From contig NC_051079.1 in NCBI RefSeq assembly GCF_004664715.2, positions 61,000,660 through 61,064,659 on the forward strand: a stretch of DNA of 64,000 bases, in the 5' to 3' direction. Below, one piece after another: positions 10,996-21,654 of this stretch. Each line of letters begins with the position of its first letter. Within the stretch, counting starts at the first letter, position 1. The stretch comes from Peromyscus leucopus. Lineage: Eukaryota; Chordata; Mammalia; Rodentia; Cricetidae. The position numbers were made by a program, and so were the translations under genes. The notes below the pieces were generated by a model. The model saw only the letters and a program-made list of their open reading frames with translations. It was not told the origin of the DNA and made no database searches.

Positions 10996-11467
10996 GAATT
11001 AACTCAAACACAAATAACTGGTCACACCTGTGAGGGATTTTTCTTAATTAAATCATTTAAAGTGGGAAGACGCACTTCTAATTCACACCTTGAAGGTGGA
11101 AGATACGCTTTTTCATCCGAACCTTTTGAGGTGGGAAGATCCGCCATTAATCTGGGCCACACCTTCTGCTGCAGCTTATATAAAGGACACGGAAGAAGGA
11201 GGATTGCTTTTTCTTTGCCTGCTTGCACTTTCTCTCACTATCAAGTCCATTCCTTCGCTAGTATTAGAGCCTCATTCTTTAGGGTTCTGGTGTGCACTGA
11301 AGACCAGCTGAGACATCCAGCCTGGTGGACTGAACAACTACAGATTCGTGGACCATCCATTGGTGGACAGCCATTGTTGGACCACAGCTTGTAAGCCATT
11401 CTAATAAATCCCATAATATATATTCATTCTATAAATTCTCTTTCTCTAAAGAAGTATGACTAATACA
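10996..11467 (+). mobile_element. Rodent LTR-like repeat, 5-bp-TSD type
   Basis: Contains 'cacctgtgagggatttttct', repeated 'gaggtgggaagat' modules, 'ctgggccacaccttctgctg', 'cttatataaaggacacggaa', 'agaccagctgagacatccagc' and terminal 'gactaataca'. The 5' end is missing, possibly through the adjoining URR1 copy. The TATA-like 'cttatataaagg' is conserved in the copy at 19188. A 110-codon open frame here is part of the repeat and not a gene. Confidence 0.7.
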
Positions 11468-11514
11468 GATAGGGGAGGATGGAAAGAAAGGAGGAAGGGA
11501 AAATATGTGGAGTA

Positions 11515-12175
11515 AGGATGTGAAAAACTGGAACCCTGTGTTCCATTAGTGAAACCATAAAATCATGGATCCCCTATGGAAACCTATGGTAACTCCACTA
11601 ACAACAAAAACAGAATCGTTATATTATCCAGCAATTCCTCTTCTGGATATATACACAAATAATTTAAAACAGGAAAATCAGCAAACATTGAATACCAATG
11701 TGCATGGCAGCATTATTCACAATAACTAGTAACCCAAGTATCTACAAAAGATATATATAACCATATATATGGATACAACCTGGCATTGTTTAGCTCTTCA
11801 AAAAAAAGAAGAAGAAGAAGATTCTGATGTAAAACACGGCACGGATGAACCATATGGATGATGTGCTAAGTGAAACAAGCCAGTGGCAGATGGGACAGAT
11901 TCTGTACAGTTTTGCTAACAAGACCACATTCGTGGTTCATAGTGACCACATTCACAGGAACAGATGCAGAGTGGCAGTGGCCGAAGTCAAAAACGGGAGA
12001 ACAGATTTTTTTTGTTTAATGAGCAGAAGAATTCAGCTTTGCAAGGTGAAAGGAGCTCTGGTGTAAATAATGTTAACAGGACAGCGATGTGACTGTCCTT
12101 AGTACCATAAACTTTGACTTGATGATCAAAACGACAAAGCTCTTATCCTGTGTACTTGATCACAACTGCAAAGAT
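11515..12175 (+). mobile_element. Ancient L1 ORF2 3' end
   Basis: 'ccagcaattcctcttctgg', 'atatacacaaataattt', 'ggcagcattattcacaataa' and 'gctaagtgaaacaagccag' are typical of the last part of L1 ORF2 in old mammalian families. A GAA-rich insertion occurs at 11803-11821. Frame broken. Confidence 0.7.
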
Positions 12176-12180
12176 TTTTT

Positions 12181-12490
12181 AGGGCTGGGAAGGAGTGTCA
12201 GTGGGTAAAGCATTTGCCATACTAGCCTGACCACCCGAGTCCTGATCCCCAGAACCTGCACATAAAATCCCAACCTAGCACTATAGGCAGCTATAATCCT
12301 GTACTTACAAAAAAAAGGGAGGCAAAGGCATAAGATCCAGAAGTTCCTGAGCCAGCCAGCCTGGCATACACAGCAGCCAAGAGACAATCTCGAACAAGAT
12401 GGAAAGAGAAGACCAGTACCCCAAGTATCCTCTGACTTCTGCCTGCGCACCACAACAAAAGGGTGTGCGTGGGCTCACACACACATTTTG
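12181..12490 (+). mobile_element. B4/RSINE-type composite SINE
   Basis: Starts with a tRNA-like head ('gggctgggaaggagtgtcag', 'ccccagaacctgcac'), continues with a B1-like part ('cctgagccagccagcctgg', 'aatctcgaacaagatggaaa') and ends in 'cctctgacttctgcctgcgcac' plus a CA-rich tail. This ID-B1 hybrid layout fits the rodent B4/RSINE1 group. Confidence 0.65.
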
Positions 12491-12494
12491 AAAT

Positions 12495-14055
12495 GTAGAC
12501 ATAGGAAAGGTTGTTTCCTATGTATAATTCAAAATCATACAAAATCCATCAAATCTCAAGTTATGCATCCTGTCCTCATGTCACTATCGTCACCCAAAGT
12601 CGGGGACAAATGTCCTTCCGTGTTTCATGTCACTCTCTTCCTTCAGCTCTGAGTTGTGAGCTGCCGTCATCCACAGGAACAAGTGTTCCTCGCTGCAACC
12701 TCCTGCTGTACAGGCACCGTGAGCACATGCCAAGCTTGTGACCTTCAGAAGCATCAGTCACCCTGATGGAGGATATGACGTGACACCAGCATCATCACCT
12801 TCGAATTTACCCGCGTGCACACTCGTAGAGTCCTACCTCCTGCTTTCTAATTAACCTCTTAGCCCACCCAGGTTCGGAGACAAATTTACTTAAGCTCCAG
12901 GTAGAGAATGATACACCTGTTTAATTAGACATTTTTATCTATTGCCTTCAGTGAGTACATCCTGGCAGAGAAGAGCTGTTAACCTAATCACATTTCCCAA
13001 TCAGAAACACTGCAGAGAATTCAAATGGTTGGGGCATGTAAATCCAAGGAAAGGGAGGAATCTAATCTGTAAGGTGCAGTTCTATAAATACCCACTCTTG
13101 AGTTCAATCAGCCAAGCAGGCAGAGGACTGGAAGTCAGCTGAGCCGCTGCTGCCAGGTTATGCTGAGAAGGGACAGGGTTTGTGACTATTCTCCCCAGCA
13201 CACTCTTCTTCCCTAACCTAGGCTGTCTGCGCTGTGCTGTTGTATTCCTGCACAATTGCTGAGCACTGGGACAAGTTGGAGCCCTCCCTAAACGCTGTCA
13301 TTTCCCACTGTCAAAGGCTCCTTGCAGACACTCTCTCTGCACTGGTGACTGTGAAGCCCCGAAGCAACCAGCCCCTTTTCAAAAGGCCAGACACACTCAT
13401 CACAGGCCTGGGGCCAGACTGCAGAGACCCAGTCAATACCCAACACCATCTCCTACCTCACACTCCACCTCTCACCACATGTCATACACACCCTTTCCCT
13501 GTGTAATATCATCCTACATGAACCAGTCCAAAGCGCGCACTTGGCCTACTCACTACCATCTTCATGACTTTCTTCTCATCCCTTGGCCTGACTGCTTGTT
13601 GCTAGGTCTTGCTGGACTCACAAACATGTCCCACCTCAGGCATGATCCTTGAGATCCAGAGTTACCCGAGAACCAGATCTCATAAATCAAAGACTGTAGA
13701 ATGAACAATGATTTATTTTCCCACTTTGAACATGAGAAAGAACACAATACCCACTGTGTTCAGTATGTGTTCCATGATCACTGGACAGAACATCACCGTC
13801 TCCTGCTGCCCTCAACAGAGATGGAGAAATGGGCAGGGACCATGTGCTTCCCTACAATTGGGAAGCATGTCTGCCCACAGGAGAGCAGTTGCCTGGTGGA
13901 AAGGACGTGGGGTCATCAGAGGAGCCCACTGTTGCTGGGAGTCCTCTGCTTACCATCATCAGGCCCAAATCAGACAACCCAAGTAATCGCTTCATTTCAA
14001 AAGAGTTGATTTCTTAAGACAGTGAACATTTAGAGAAAGCTAGTCTCCTGAGAAC
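12495..14055. other. Repeat-poor stretch, no gene recognised
   Basis: The longest clearly repeat-poor block of the first third. GC is mixed; several CpG and homeobox-like TTAATTAG/AATTAACC motifs lie around 12850-12930. Open frames up to 102 codons (13234-13506 and 13701-14009) resemble no protein I know. It could include conserved non-coding sequence, which only cross-species alignment could show. Confidence 0.4.
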
Positions 14056-14140
14056 AGAAAAGGGGGAGGAGGAGAGACACAGAGAGACAGAGATAAAGAA
14101 GAGACAGACACAGAAAGACAGAGGAGAGAGGGAGGGGGGA
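14056..14140. repeat. Imperfect purine-rich (GA) tract
   Basis: Almost unbroken purines built of gagaga, acaga and gggagg units. Low-complexity expansion. Confidence 0.85.
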
Positions 14141-15105
14141 TTCCACAAAGCCCACATTTAGTGCTACCTCCCTGGCCTGAACCAAATGCTAGCAATCAAA
14201 GGGAGCCATTGAGTGTGAGCTCACACGGTTAACCAGGAATTTAGACCCTAAGGCCTGTATTACAGCCTTCACCCGCCACACATTTCATGCTTCATTTTCA
14301 ATGCCCCCTTAGTCAATTAACTATGCAGCTTAAATGAGATGAGTGGAACTTGGGAGATTAAACCTAATACAGTCAGCTGGCAAAGCTTTCAGAAGTTTAA
14401 TATGACGATAATAGAAAAGAAACTGACCTAACCCTTGCTAAGCCAGGCTACACCAAGCCTGCATGGTCGAAAGCATGCAGCATGTCAGACTCTGGAGGCA
14501 CGGGTGGTTTTAGAACACCACTGCACCATGTCTTGTTCTTTTCTCTTCTCACTTTAGCTCGACTGTGTAGCTCACAGCTTTGTTGCAGACCCTCCCCCCC
14601 GCCCCCCCCCATCCCCACCAGAATTACTTCACGTGCGTGGCAGGCTTCTGCTAACTGTCTATGCTTATTGTCTTTCCATCTATACTGCCGAGGTGGCTTA
14701 GCATTCGCATGCTTGTTTCGGCTAGCAGCAGTGTTTTGCTTCTGTTTTTTTTTTTTCTGTTAGTCAGCTATACTTCTGCTAGCACAGTATCATTTGTTTA
14801 TTGACCATCAGAGCACACATTTGCCATACACACCATCCCCACACGCATGAGATCATCTCAACACCTTGCCTGGCTATCATCTCTGTGTGACTGCTGTAAA
14901 ATAGAAAAAAGGTACAGACATAAAAATACACATGCTTGTTTGTCCATTGCTCTGGTGGAGAACTTTCAAGACCGCCTTTCCCCCTCTGATATCATTTCAC
15001 ATTTGCTCTTCTTCTGAATTAGCAAACAGATAACCCTGGATGAGAGAACTAATTTTTTCAAGTGAGCCGTTGTGATTGACCTTTCACCCAAACATGTGTC
15101 TTGGA
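14141..15105. other. Stretch without recognised gene
   Basis: Apart from the C-rich tract at 14582-14612 and a T-run near 14746, I see no named repeat and no convincing coding sequence. Confidence 0.4.
14582..14612. repeat. C-rich low-complexity tract
   Basis: Two C8-9 runs separated by a single G, followed by 'atccccacc'. Confidence 0.85.
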
Positions 15106-15109
15106 ATGG

Positions 15110-15205
15110 TATAGAGAACCAGTGTCGAAGATGTGGGTTCTTGTCCAACTGCCGACCTCATAGGTTGAATATCTTGTAAAAGTCACTTAACTGAGGTTGA
15201 ATCAA
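15110..15205 (+). mobile_element. MIR-like ancient SINE fragment
   Basis: 'gaagatgtgggttcttgtcc' and 'cttgtaaaagtcacttaact' correspond in order to the MIR core and 3' part ('aagtcacttaac'). Very diverged. Confidence 0.5.
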
Positions 15206-15480
15206 ACAGTCATTCATGTAGCAAATATTTACTGAACATCTGGGGTAGCAAAGGCGGCCATGCTACGTAAGTATCATGTGGGGGAAGCACACAGCTCTAC
15301 AAAACAGCGTCCCCATGGAGACCAAAGTCTGCAAGCTCAGTGTCTGATAAGTACCCAAACTCAAGGACCAATAGAGGACAGCAGGACCTGAAGAGAATTC
15401 CCTTAGATGAAGGCAAATTCCCAAAACACATATTGAAGGCAGCCCAGTTGGAGCAGGACTTTGAAGGATGCACAGATTAT
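15206..15480 (+). mobile_element. L2-like ancient LINE 3' fragment
   Basis: 'gtagcaaatatttactgaac' resembles the 'aacaaatatttattgagcac' block of L2, followed by diverged sequence including 'gactttgaaggatgcac'. Confidence 0.45.
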
Positions 15481-15662
15481 ACAGGCAGCAAAGGAGTAGA
15501 GGACCAAAGGGAAGCCTCCAGCCAGATAGTGTAATACAAAACACCTTCAGGAAGTGCAGGCCCATCTGATGGACTAACAGCAAAGCAGGGAAGCCTCTCA
15601 GAGTCAGGCTGAGAGACTGAGGCCCTTCTCCCAGCAGGCCTCCACTCTTCAGAAGAACACAA

Positions 15663-15805
15663 AAATCAGGGCATGGTGGAGCATGCCTCTAACCCCAAGA
15701 ATTCAGAAGGCTGAGGCAGGACTGTGAATTCAAGGCTAGCTTGACCTATATAGGAACTGTCTCAAATAAACAAACCAAAGCAAAGCAAAACAAGGCAAAG
15801 AAGAG
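15663..15805 (+). mobile_element. Proto-B1-like SINE with long A-rich tail
   Basis: 'cagggcatggtggagcatgc', 'ctgaggcaggactgtgaatt', 'caaggctagcttgacctata' and 'gaactgtctcaaa' give the B1 order without the duplicated core of younger B1s. The tail is an impure (A)nC run (15765-15805). Confidence 0.7.
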
Positions 15806-16009
15806 AACAGGAGGCCTGTGGGAAGGCTAACACATGAACTAGCATCATGACTGTAAGGAGGAGACACTGACTGAAGCAAGAACATGTTTATGCAACATAA
15901 ACAAAAGAAATCTCCTACTTGAGATTAAAGAAGATATTAACGATACCTGGGGCCACCACGAACGTATCAAGGATGATGATAATAGAGACTTTTAGAGCTC
16001 AAGGTCTAC

Positions 16010-16128
16010 CCTACCTGCATAGTGGAACATGTCTGTAATCCCAGCACTTGGAACGCAAAGGCATGAGAATCAGAAGTTCAAGGTCATCCTTGTGCAAGTC
16101 TGTGGCCAGTTTCAAAACAGAAAGAAAA
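16010..16128 (+). mobile_element. Degenerate B1/PB1 SINE
   Basis: 'catgtctgtaatcccagcac', 'gcaaaggcatgagaatcaga' and 'agttcaaggtcatcc' give the 7SL-derived order, followed by an A-rich end. Confidence 0.65.
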
Positions 16129-16129
16129 G

Positions 16130-16240
16130 ATGAGGATGGGGAACTCAGATGTAACTCAGTGGGAGAGCACTTTGTCTAATATGCATGGAGTCGTAGGTTC
16201 AACACCCAGTGTGGCAAAACCTACAAATAAAAGTAAAACC
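16130..16240 (+). mobile_element. ID-like SINE
   Basis: 'gatgtaactcagtgggagag' (A-box region) and 'gtaggttcaacacccagt' (B-box region) have the spacing of the ID head, followed by an A-rich tail. Confidence 0.6.
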
Positions 16241-16284
16241 ATAAAATTTCTAGAAGAAAACAGTAGGAAATCATTTTTAAACAA

Positions 16285-16405
16285 TGCTCAACCCTGCATG
16301 GTGGCACACAGCCTGTAATCCAGCACTTGGAAGGATATCTAGACAAGTGGTAACCAAAGGCCCAGGTAGATGTCAGCAGGTGTGCAGGGTACCCAGAGAC
16401 TCGCA
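16285..16405 (+). mobile_element. Degenerate B1 SINE
   Basis: 'accctgcatggtggcacaca', 'gcctgtaatccagcacttgg' then strongly diverged sequence up to the start of the next SINE. Confidence 0.55.
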
Positions 16406-16410
16406 TACTC

Positions 16411-16715
16411 TGGGCTGGAGAGATGGCTCAGTAGGTAGTGCTTTTGCACAAGCACAGGACCTGAGTTCCCATCCTCCACACCCACATAAAAACTTGGTGA
16501 AGCCATGCATGATGACAAGCAGACATTAGGAGACCACCAGGAAGTCCAGCCAGCTGGTGAGCTCCAGCTTCATTGACAAGATGGTCTTGGAAAAGGCAAG
16601 GTAGAAGTCCACAGAGGAAGACACCTGCCCTTGACCTCTGGCCTTCACATGCTCACACAAGGGTGATTGTTTTGACTAACTACACACAGCACACATGCAT
16701 GTGCACTGGAAACAT
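16411..16715 (+). mobile_element. B4-type composite SINE
   Basis: A tRNA-derived head ('gggctggagagatggctcag', 'gacctgagttcccatcc') is joined to a B1-like region ('agccagctggtgagctccag') and a 3' end 'cctctggccttcacatgct' with CA-rich tail. Last member of a chain of five SINE fragments between 15.6 and 16.7 kb. Confidence 0.7.
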
Positions 16716-17019
16716 GCTGAGCTGTGTTCTGCCCCACATCATTCTCCTCTGTTTCTCCTTGAGGTAGATTCTTGCTCGTTAAAGACACGAATATGAGTCC
16801 ACTGGACATCTATGGACTGCTGTGTTCTCTTGAGTCACTATTGCAAATTCTCAAAAACAAGCGAATCTGATTGGTTATTGACAAACCAAGGGATTGGCTG
16901 GACTGTGGTCACCATGGGTCGAATCAGGAGAGGGGGGCTGGGAGCCTAGTAATAATACCTACCACCTTCCCAGTAACCTTCTCTTTTAAAGTCAGCTGTT
17001 GGTCAGGGTAGAGGATTGG

Positions 17020-17072
17020 TGTGATGTGTGATGTGTGATGTGTGATGTGTGTGTGTGTGTGTGTGTGTGTGT
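17020..17072. repeat. (GT)n microsatellite with 9-mer repeats
   Basis: Tandem copies of a 'gtgatgtgt'-type unit (17020-17050) grade into pure GT. Confidence 0.95.
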
Positions 17073-17074
17073 TG

Positions 17075-17595
17075 TTTTTGTTTCTAGAAAAGTAGGCTTT
17101 GGGTGGGACAAACATCTAAACTACCTCAATGATCTCTCTATCTATATAATTGTAAGAAGTTGATCTAGAAAAAGAAGCTAGCTAAAACAAAGACAGGGTT
17201 TGTGCATCCTTGAATCTCCAGGATGTCAGCCTACTGCATGTCCAAACATGTACCATAAATCCCAAAACACATCAGCAGATGAGCTATGCTTTAAAGCTGT
17301 TAACATATCTCAGCTGATTCGTACCCAAAGACTTAGAGTAGGTAGCTTTAACCATTGGAAATTTTTTTTTCTTTGAGGTAAATCTGTTTACACTCACCGT
17401 GCTAATTGATGGAAATGACACCTAATTTGCAGATTTGCTTTCCTGTCAGAGAGGAGTTCTGTTTTTCCTATCACAGAGCTAGAAATGAGGTCTTCAGCCA
17501 GGAAAGCCTACCGTGTCTGAATATCTTGGCACTAGCCTTGGGATAATGCCACTTTATCCTCACAGCCACTTCCCAGAGGAAGATGCTGTGATCTA
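17075..17595. other. Stretch without recognised gene or repeat
   Basis: Nothing recognised. A short open frame on the minus strand crossing the GT repeat is an artefact of that repeat. Confidence 0.4.
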
Positions 17596-17599
17596 CACT

Positions 17600-17690
17600 G
17601 AACAACCTTGGTACTGAGAGTCTTTATCTCTCAGGGCCTCCATGTTCCCAAGTGTAAAATGAGGTCATATTACCAGAGAGGCTCTTCAGG
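17600..17690 (+). mobile_element. MIR-like ancient SINE fragment
   Basis: 'ctctcagggcctccatgttc' and 'aagtgtaaaatgaggtcata' match the conserved MIR 3' block ('ctcagtttcctcatctgtaa'). Confidence 0.6.
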
Positions 17691-17699
17691 AGACAGAGG

Positions 17700-18064
17700 T
17701 GAGGGTGAGCGAAGGAAAGGCCTCTAAAAACAAAGTCTCCACACTCTAGGATAAATACGTGAGTACACGTGCTGAGTGTCCAAGGAAAGAACAGTGAGTC
17801 TACAGTTGGAGTCCTGGGATCTGCTCCTTCACCACCTACAGCTGTGTGTGAGCACATGCGCCCCCATATGCCTCCAAATTCACTGTTCAATGGAGAAACT
17901 GCCTACATTAAATGACTGCTTAAGAGAGCAAGATAGTTTCAACATGAAGATTGAATGTGAAACTTCAATAGGATCAATTCTTTACAAAGTAAAGTTGGGG
18001 GGGGATCTAAGTTCAAATTCTAAGAGAATCTTAGAAAATGAATGTAATGTATTTATTCTTTAAA
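17700..18064. other. Stretch without recognised gene or repeat
   Basis: Nothing recognised; a 95-codon open frame at 17776-18063 lacks similarity that I know. Confidence 0.4.
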
Positions 18065-18078
18065 AATTCAAATGGCAT

Positions 18079-18230
18079 GCCGGGCAGTGGTGGCACACGC
18101 CTTTAATCCCAGCACTCGGGAGGCAGAGCCAGGCAGATCTCTGTGAGTTCAAGGCCAGCCTGGCCTCCAAAGCGAATTCCAGGAAAGGCACAAAGCTACA
18201 CAGAGAAACCCTGTCTTGAAAAAAAAAAAA
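18079..18230 (+). mobile_element. B1 SINE (cricetid subtype)
   Basis: Well-preserved B1: GCCGGGCAGTGGTGGCAC at the 5' end, 'gagttcaaggccagcctgg' in the middle and the subtype-specific 'ccaggaaaggcacaaagct' near the 3' end, then an A-tail. Exact 11-bp TSD, aattcaaatgg, at 18065-18075 and 18231-18241, with three extra bases before the element. Confidence 0.95.
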
Positions 18231-18241
18231 AATTCAAATGG

Positions 18242-18877
18242 TAAAAGTTGCTCTGATCTGGGAGTCAGAGAGAATTTCAGAGTTCAGATAAAATATACTT
18301 TGCTTTTGGACTAGACTATACCTAAGGCTTTTCATAGATGTGTTACAAGAAGTCCCTCAATGGTTCAAGAAGAGCGGAGAGGCTGCTGAGATGTTAGGTA
18401 TGAGCACTGTGTACATCTTGGCTGCTGGAAGCACACAGCATATGACCTCTAGACAGCCCAAGACCACAGGGCAGATGAAGAAGCACCAATAAATGCAAAG
18501 ATGGGTTCTGTCATTGAGGACCTGGCTTTATGGATCATAGCCTGATTCAGAGAATTCACTCAGTGAACATTGGCTACTGATACTTATTTCCTGAGCATGT
18601 ACTGAGTCCTAGATTAACAAGGTAAGCCCTTAAGGAGAAAAGCACACACCATGTTGAGGAATCCCCATGTGCATTAATCCACTCAAGCCTTCTTGGGTTT
18701 AGGCCAATAGTGCTAAGGAGAATTGCCAGGCTACCAGGGGAATGCTTATTTCCCATAGAGGCAGTTTTATAAATATAGGTTTCATCGTTAGAAAACAATT
18801 TGTACCATAGGAAAATAACATTCACATTAGTATATGTTTGAATAGATACTGTCAAGTATGAAATCAAAATACTTAGT
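18242..18877. other. Stretch without recognised gene or repeat
   Basis: No named repeat or coding similarity seen. The 97-codon minus-strand open frame at 18574-18867 is unsupported. Confidence 0.4.
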
Positions 18878-18889
18878 AAGAATTCATCT

Positions 18890-19111
18890 TGGTGGGATCA
18901 GGATCAATCCCTGGTGCATGAACGGGCTTTCTGGAGTCCCATTACCTATGGTGGGATGTCTTATGCTTTGTTGAATCCCCTTGGTAGGCCTTGCCCTTTT
19001 GGAGAAGGGGATGAGGGTGGGTTGGGATGGGGGTTGGGAGGTGCGGGAGGAGGGATGAATGGGGGAATCTGTAGTTAGTATGTAAAATGAGTAAAAATAT
19101 TTCTTTAAAAA
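18890..19111 (+). mobile_element. Short 5'-truncated L1 (3' UTR only)
   Basis: 'tgcatgaacgggctttctgg', 'acctatggtgggatgtctta' and G-rich 'gggatgggggttgggaggtg' belong to an L1 3' UTR, ending 'ttctttaaaaaaa'. Exact 12-bp TSD, aagaattcatct, at 18878-18889 and 19112-19123. Confidence 0.85.
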
Positions 19112-19187
19112 AAGAATTCATCTAAGGAATGTGCTCTTGGGAGAACTTCTCAACACTGACGGAATAAAGCACTTTAAATTAAAAGGG

Positions 19188-19606
19188 TATGATGGCTTTT
19201 ATTGGCTGTCAACTACATCTGAAATTAGCTAAAATCCAAGCAGCTGGGTACACTTGTGAGGGATTCTTTTCCTTAAGTAAATATTTTGAGGTGGGAAGAT
19301 CACCTTTAATCTGGGCCACACCATCTGCTGGAAGCCTACATAAAGGACCTGGAAGAATGAAGCTTGCTCTCTTTGCCTGCCTGCCCTCACTCTCACTGAA
19401 AAGTCCATTCGTCCACTGGCATTACAGCCTACTTCTTCAGAATTCCAGTCTACAGTGGCGACCAGCTGAGACACCCAGCCTCATAGACTGAACAACTCCT
19501 GGATTCTTGGACTTTTGTTGGTAGACAGCTGTTGTTGGATTAGCTGGGCCACAATGTGGGAGTCACTCTGTCATTCCTGTTTATCTAGAGAACCTTGACT
19601 AATACA
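19188..19606 (+). mobile_element. Rodent LTR-like repeat with 5-bp flanking repeat
   Basis: Starts TATGATGGCTTTTATTGG (from TGTGATGG) and ends CTTGACTAATACA. Internal blocks match the copy at 10996-11467: 'ttgaggtgggaagatcac', 'ctgggccacaccatctgctg', 'acataaaggacctggaa', 'gaccagctgagacacccagc'. Flanks AAGGG (19183-19187) and CAGGG (19607-19611) differ at one base, consistent with a 5-bp TSD of an ERVL/MaLR-type LTR. Confidence 0.75.
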
Positions 19607-19608
19607 CA

Positions 19609-19695
19609 GGGCAAAGAGGACCAGGGGTATGCCCAGTGGCAGAGCACCTGCCTGGCATATATGAATCCATGCTTAATCATCAGCATCACAGAAAA
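19609..19695 (+). mobile_element. ID-like SINE remnant
   Basis: 'gcccagtggcagagcacctg' and 'cctggcatatatgaatccat' look like a decayed ID head. Confidence 0.4.
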
Positions 19696-19768
19696 TACAT
19701 AACTGAATAGTTTGGCAAATACACTAAAATTCAAACAAAAGATGGCGTGTGTTTCTGGAAAATCTCTC

Positions 19769-20138
19769 TATTGATGTAACCAACCGTCTTATTAAATAAG
19801 AAACAGAAAAATAAAAGAAAAGCGAGAGTCAGAGCTCAGAGCTAAATCTCACCCTTCCGCCTGCGGTGTCCCAGCTTCCCGAAAGAGAGCTATATCCTGT
19901 CTGTACGTCTTTTTTATAGTATTTTCATTGTTGTAAAAACACGTGACTGCTCGTCATGTCTGAATGTACAGCTAGTCTAAAGCATATGTTCAATGCTGGC
20001 TGTATCCCTGAACACACAGAGATCTATGGATTAAAGGCGTGTGACACCGCACATCTTGCTATGGCTTAATAGCTCTGAGGGCAACTTTATTTATTAAATA
20101 CAATCAAATCACATTTCAGTACAATTAGAATACCAACA
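19769..20138 (-). mobile_element. Solo LTR, 6-bp-TSD family with embedded B1-like module (old copy)
   Basis: Same family as the LTR at 36052-36460. On the plus strand it reads 'ttgatgtaaccaaccgtctt' at the left and 'acaattagaataccaaca' at the right. Its terminal G is mutated (TATTGATG for TGTTGATG). Flanks tctctc (19763-19768) and tctctg (20139-20144) are a 6-bp TSD with one mismatch. Internal deletions shorten it to 370 bp. On the minus strand it carries AATAAAG-like and B1-like 'gcctttaatcc' segments. Confidence 0.85.
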
Positions 20139-20149
20139 TCTCTGAAGTA

Positions 20150-20515
20150 ACAGCAAGCTCATAATGGACAGGGAAAGTTCACAAGGCCTCAACCCACACA
20201 AAGAGCTGCAGACAACTAAGGATTGCTGAGAATGGGAGAAACAGTCTTCTCCAAGGTAGAGCATGCCAACTGGTTGTCCAGTACCAAATGGTCAGCACTG
20301 AGGATATGGGTGCAACTGGCATTCTCCAGAATCAATAAAGTTATACTGGAGAACATAGATGTTTAAATATATACATACATGCATTTAGCAATGATTAAAA
20401 GGATCGAGCCATGGATTTGAAAGACAGAAGTGGAGTGTATGATGTAGTTTGGAGGGAGGAAAGGAAGGAGAGAATAATGCAATTATATTATAAAAGAAAA
20501 ATGTCAGGGAAAAGA
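20150..20515 (+). mobile_element. L1 3' UTR fragment (Lx-like)
   Basis: 'gacaactaaggattgctgag', 'gagcatgccaactggttgtc', 'cagtaccaaatggtcagcac' and 'tagtttggagggaggaaagg' repeat the order seen in the L1 3' UTR at 44860-45180 ('caactaaggaatc', 'accagttggttatc', 'caataccaaatggtcc'). Confidence 0.75.
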
Positions 20516-20599
20516 AGTCACATGTCTCAATAATATTTCCTTAAAATTTTGATGTTTCCACTGAAAGTCTGTGAACTGTACAAGCTGAGGAAGTGTAGC

Positions 20600-20690
20600 T
20601 GGAGTTATCTCCAGTCCGCCTGGACCCACAGCCACTCAAACCCAAGTAAATACACAGACGCTTATACTATTCAAACTAGAATTTCGTCTA
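20600..20690 (+). mobile_element. Rodent LTR fragment
   Basis: 'gagttatctccagtccgcct', 'ggacccacagccactcaaac' and 'aagtaaatacacagacgctt' match the 5' part of a rodent ERV LTR that I recall but cannot name. Only about 90 bp remain. Confidence 0.5.
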
Positions 20691-21440
20691 CAGGGAAGAG
20701 CCTCTGTCCTTGTCTGTGATGGATGTTTTCAGTGAGATATTGTTCTTTTCATCAGTCTCAATGGGTAGCTCTAGCCTCTGGATAATCTGTCTCCTTTCCC
20801 ATAAAATGGAAATGATGAATAGTAATTACTAATAATTCTAAAACAGAGGGAGATATTTTATCCAGTGTTCAAAGCAATGCCCTAAGAGCAAGTGCTTAAT
20901 AAATCTTACTCATCTTCATGATCATTATTGCTATAATTATCATTGTTATTATAAATTCTTCTTAATTTCTTATATCTAAATATACCACTTCCTTGAAATA
21001 CTGTGTAAAGCCAATGAGTTCTGTTTCTTAGATAAACAAGTCATGTTTTCCTTACTTCTATGGAAAACACATTTCTCTACTTTCTTATAAATTTACCCAT
21101 AAACATTTTTAAGAAGTTATATTATTTTACCAAAGCATTTGCTTGGTTTAAAAAAAAAGGATATGAAATGCTTTCCCTCATGAACTGATTCAATACATTT
21201 TTATTACTTGTGGTTGCACTAAAATAGAAAGAAGTCTTATTGGGACTGAAAAAAAGATATGGGAAAATCAGAAGCAATAAGTTCAAGATCAAAGAGTCAG
21301 TATGCCCAGGACAAAGTAACTAAAGGAGGTCAGTGACTGACAGGCCAGAAGGATCCTACAGAACCATCCACCCAAAATCCTTGCTGCTTCTGGTACTCTG
21401 TGGACCAGAAACATTCATATAACCTGGCAACATGTTAGAA
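20691..21440. other. Stretch without recognised gene or repeat
   Basis: AT-rich, with no named element or coding similarity. Confidence 0.4.
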
Positions 21441-21444
21441 ACGC

Positions 21445-21535
21445 AGAAAACACTCAACTTTGACTCCTGGTTGCAACTCATGCACACACATGCATACATT
21501 CTCTCACCTCACATGCACAAAATAAATTTTAAAAA
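21445..21535 (+). mobile_element. SINE tail fragment (B3/B4-type)
   Basis: 'atgcacacacatgcatacat' and 'cacaaaataaattttaaaaa' form the usual CA-rich and AAATAAA-type tail of B2/B3-related SINEs; the head is absent. Confidence 0.5.
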
Positions 21536-21654
21536 GCAGAATCTGAGGCCCCTGAAACCCATGGAATCACTCTATGATCCCAATGCATATCAAAGTTTGT
21601 AAAGCACCAATTTAGGCAAACTTTTAAAAGCACCAGTACTCTGATCCTGACATA

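Noticed and set aside
12160..12542. Three overlapping minus-strand frames of 65-97 codons
   Set aside because: They are antisense to a B4-type SINE and share no similarity with known proteins.
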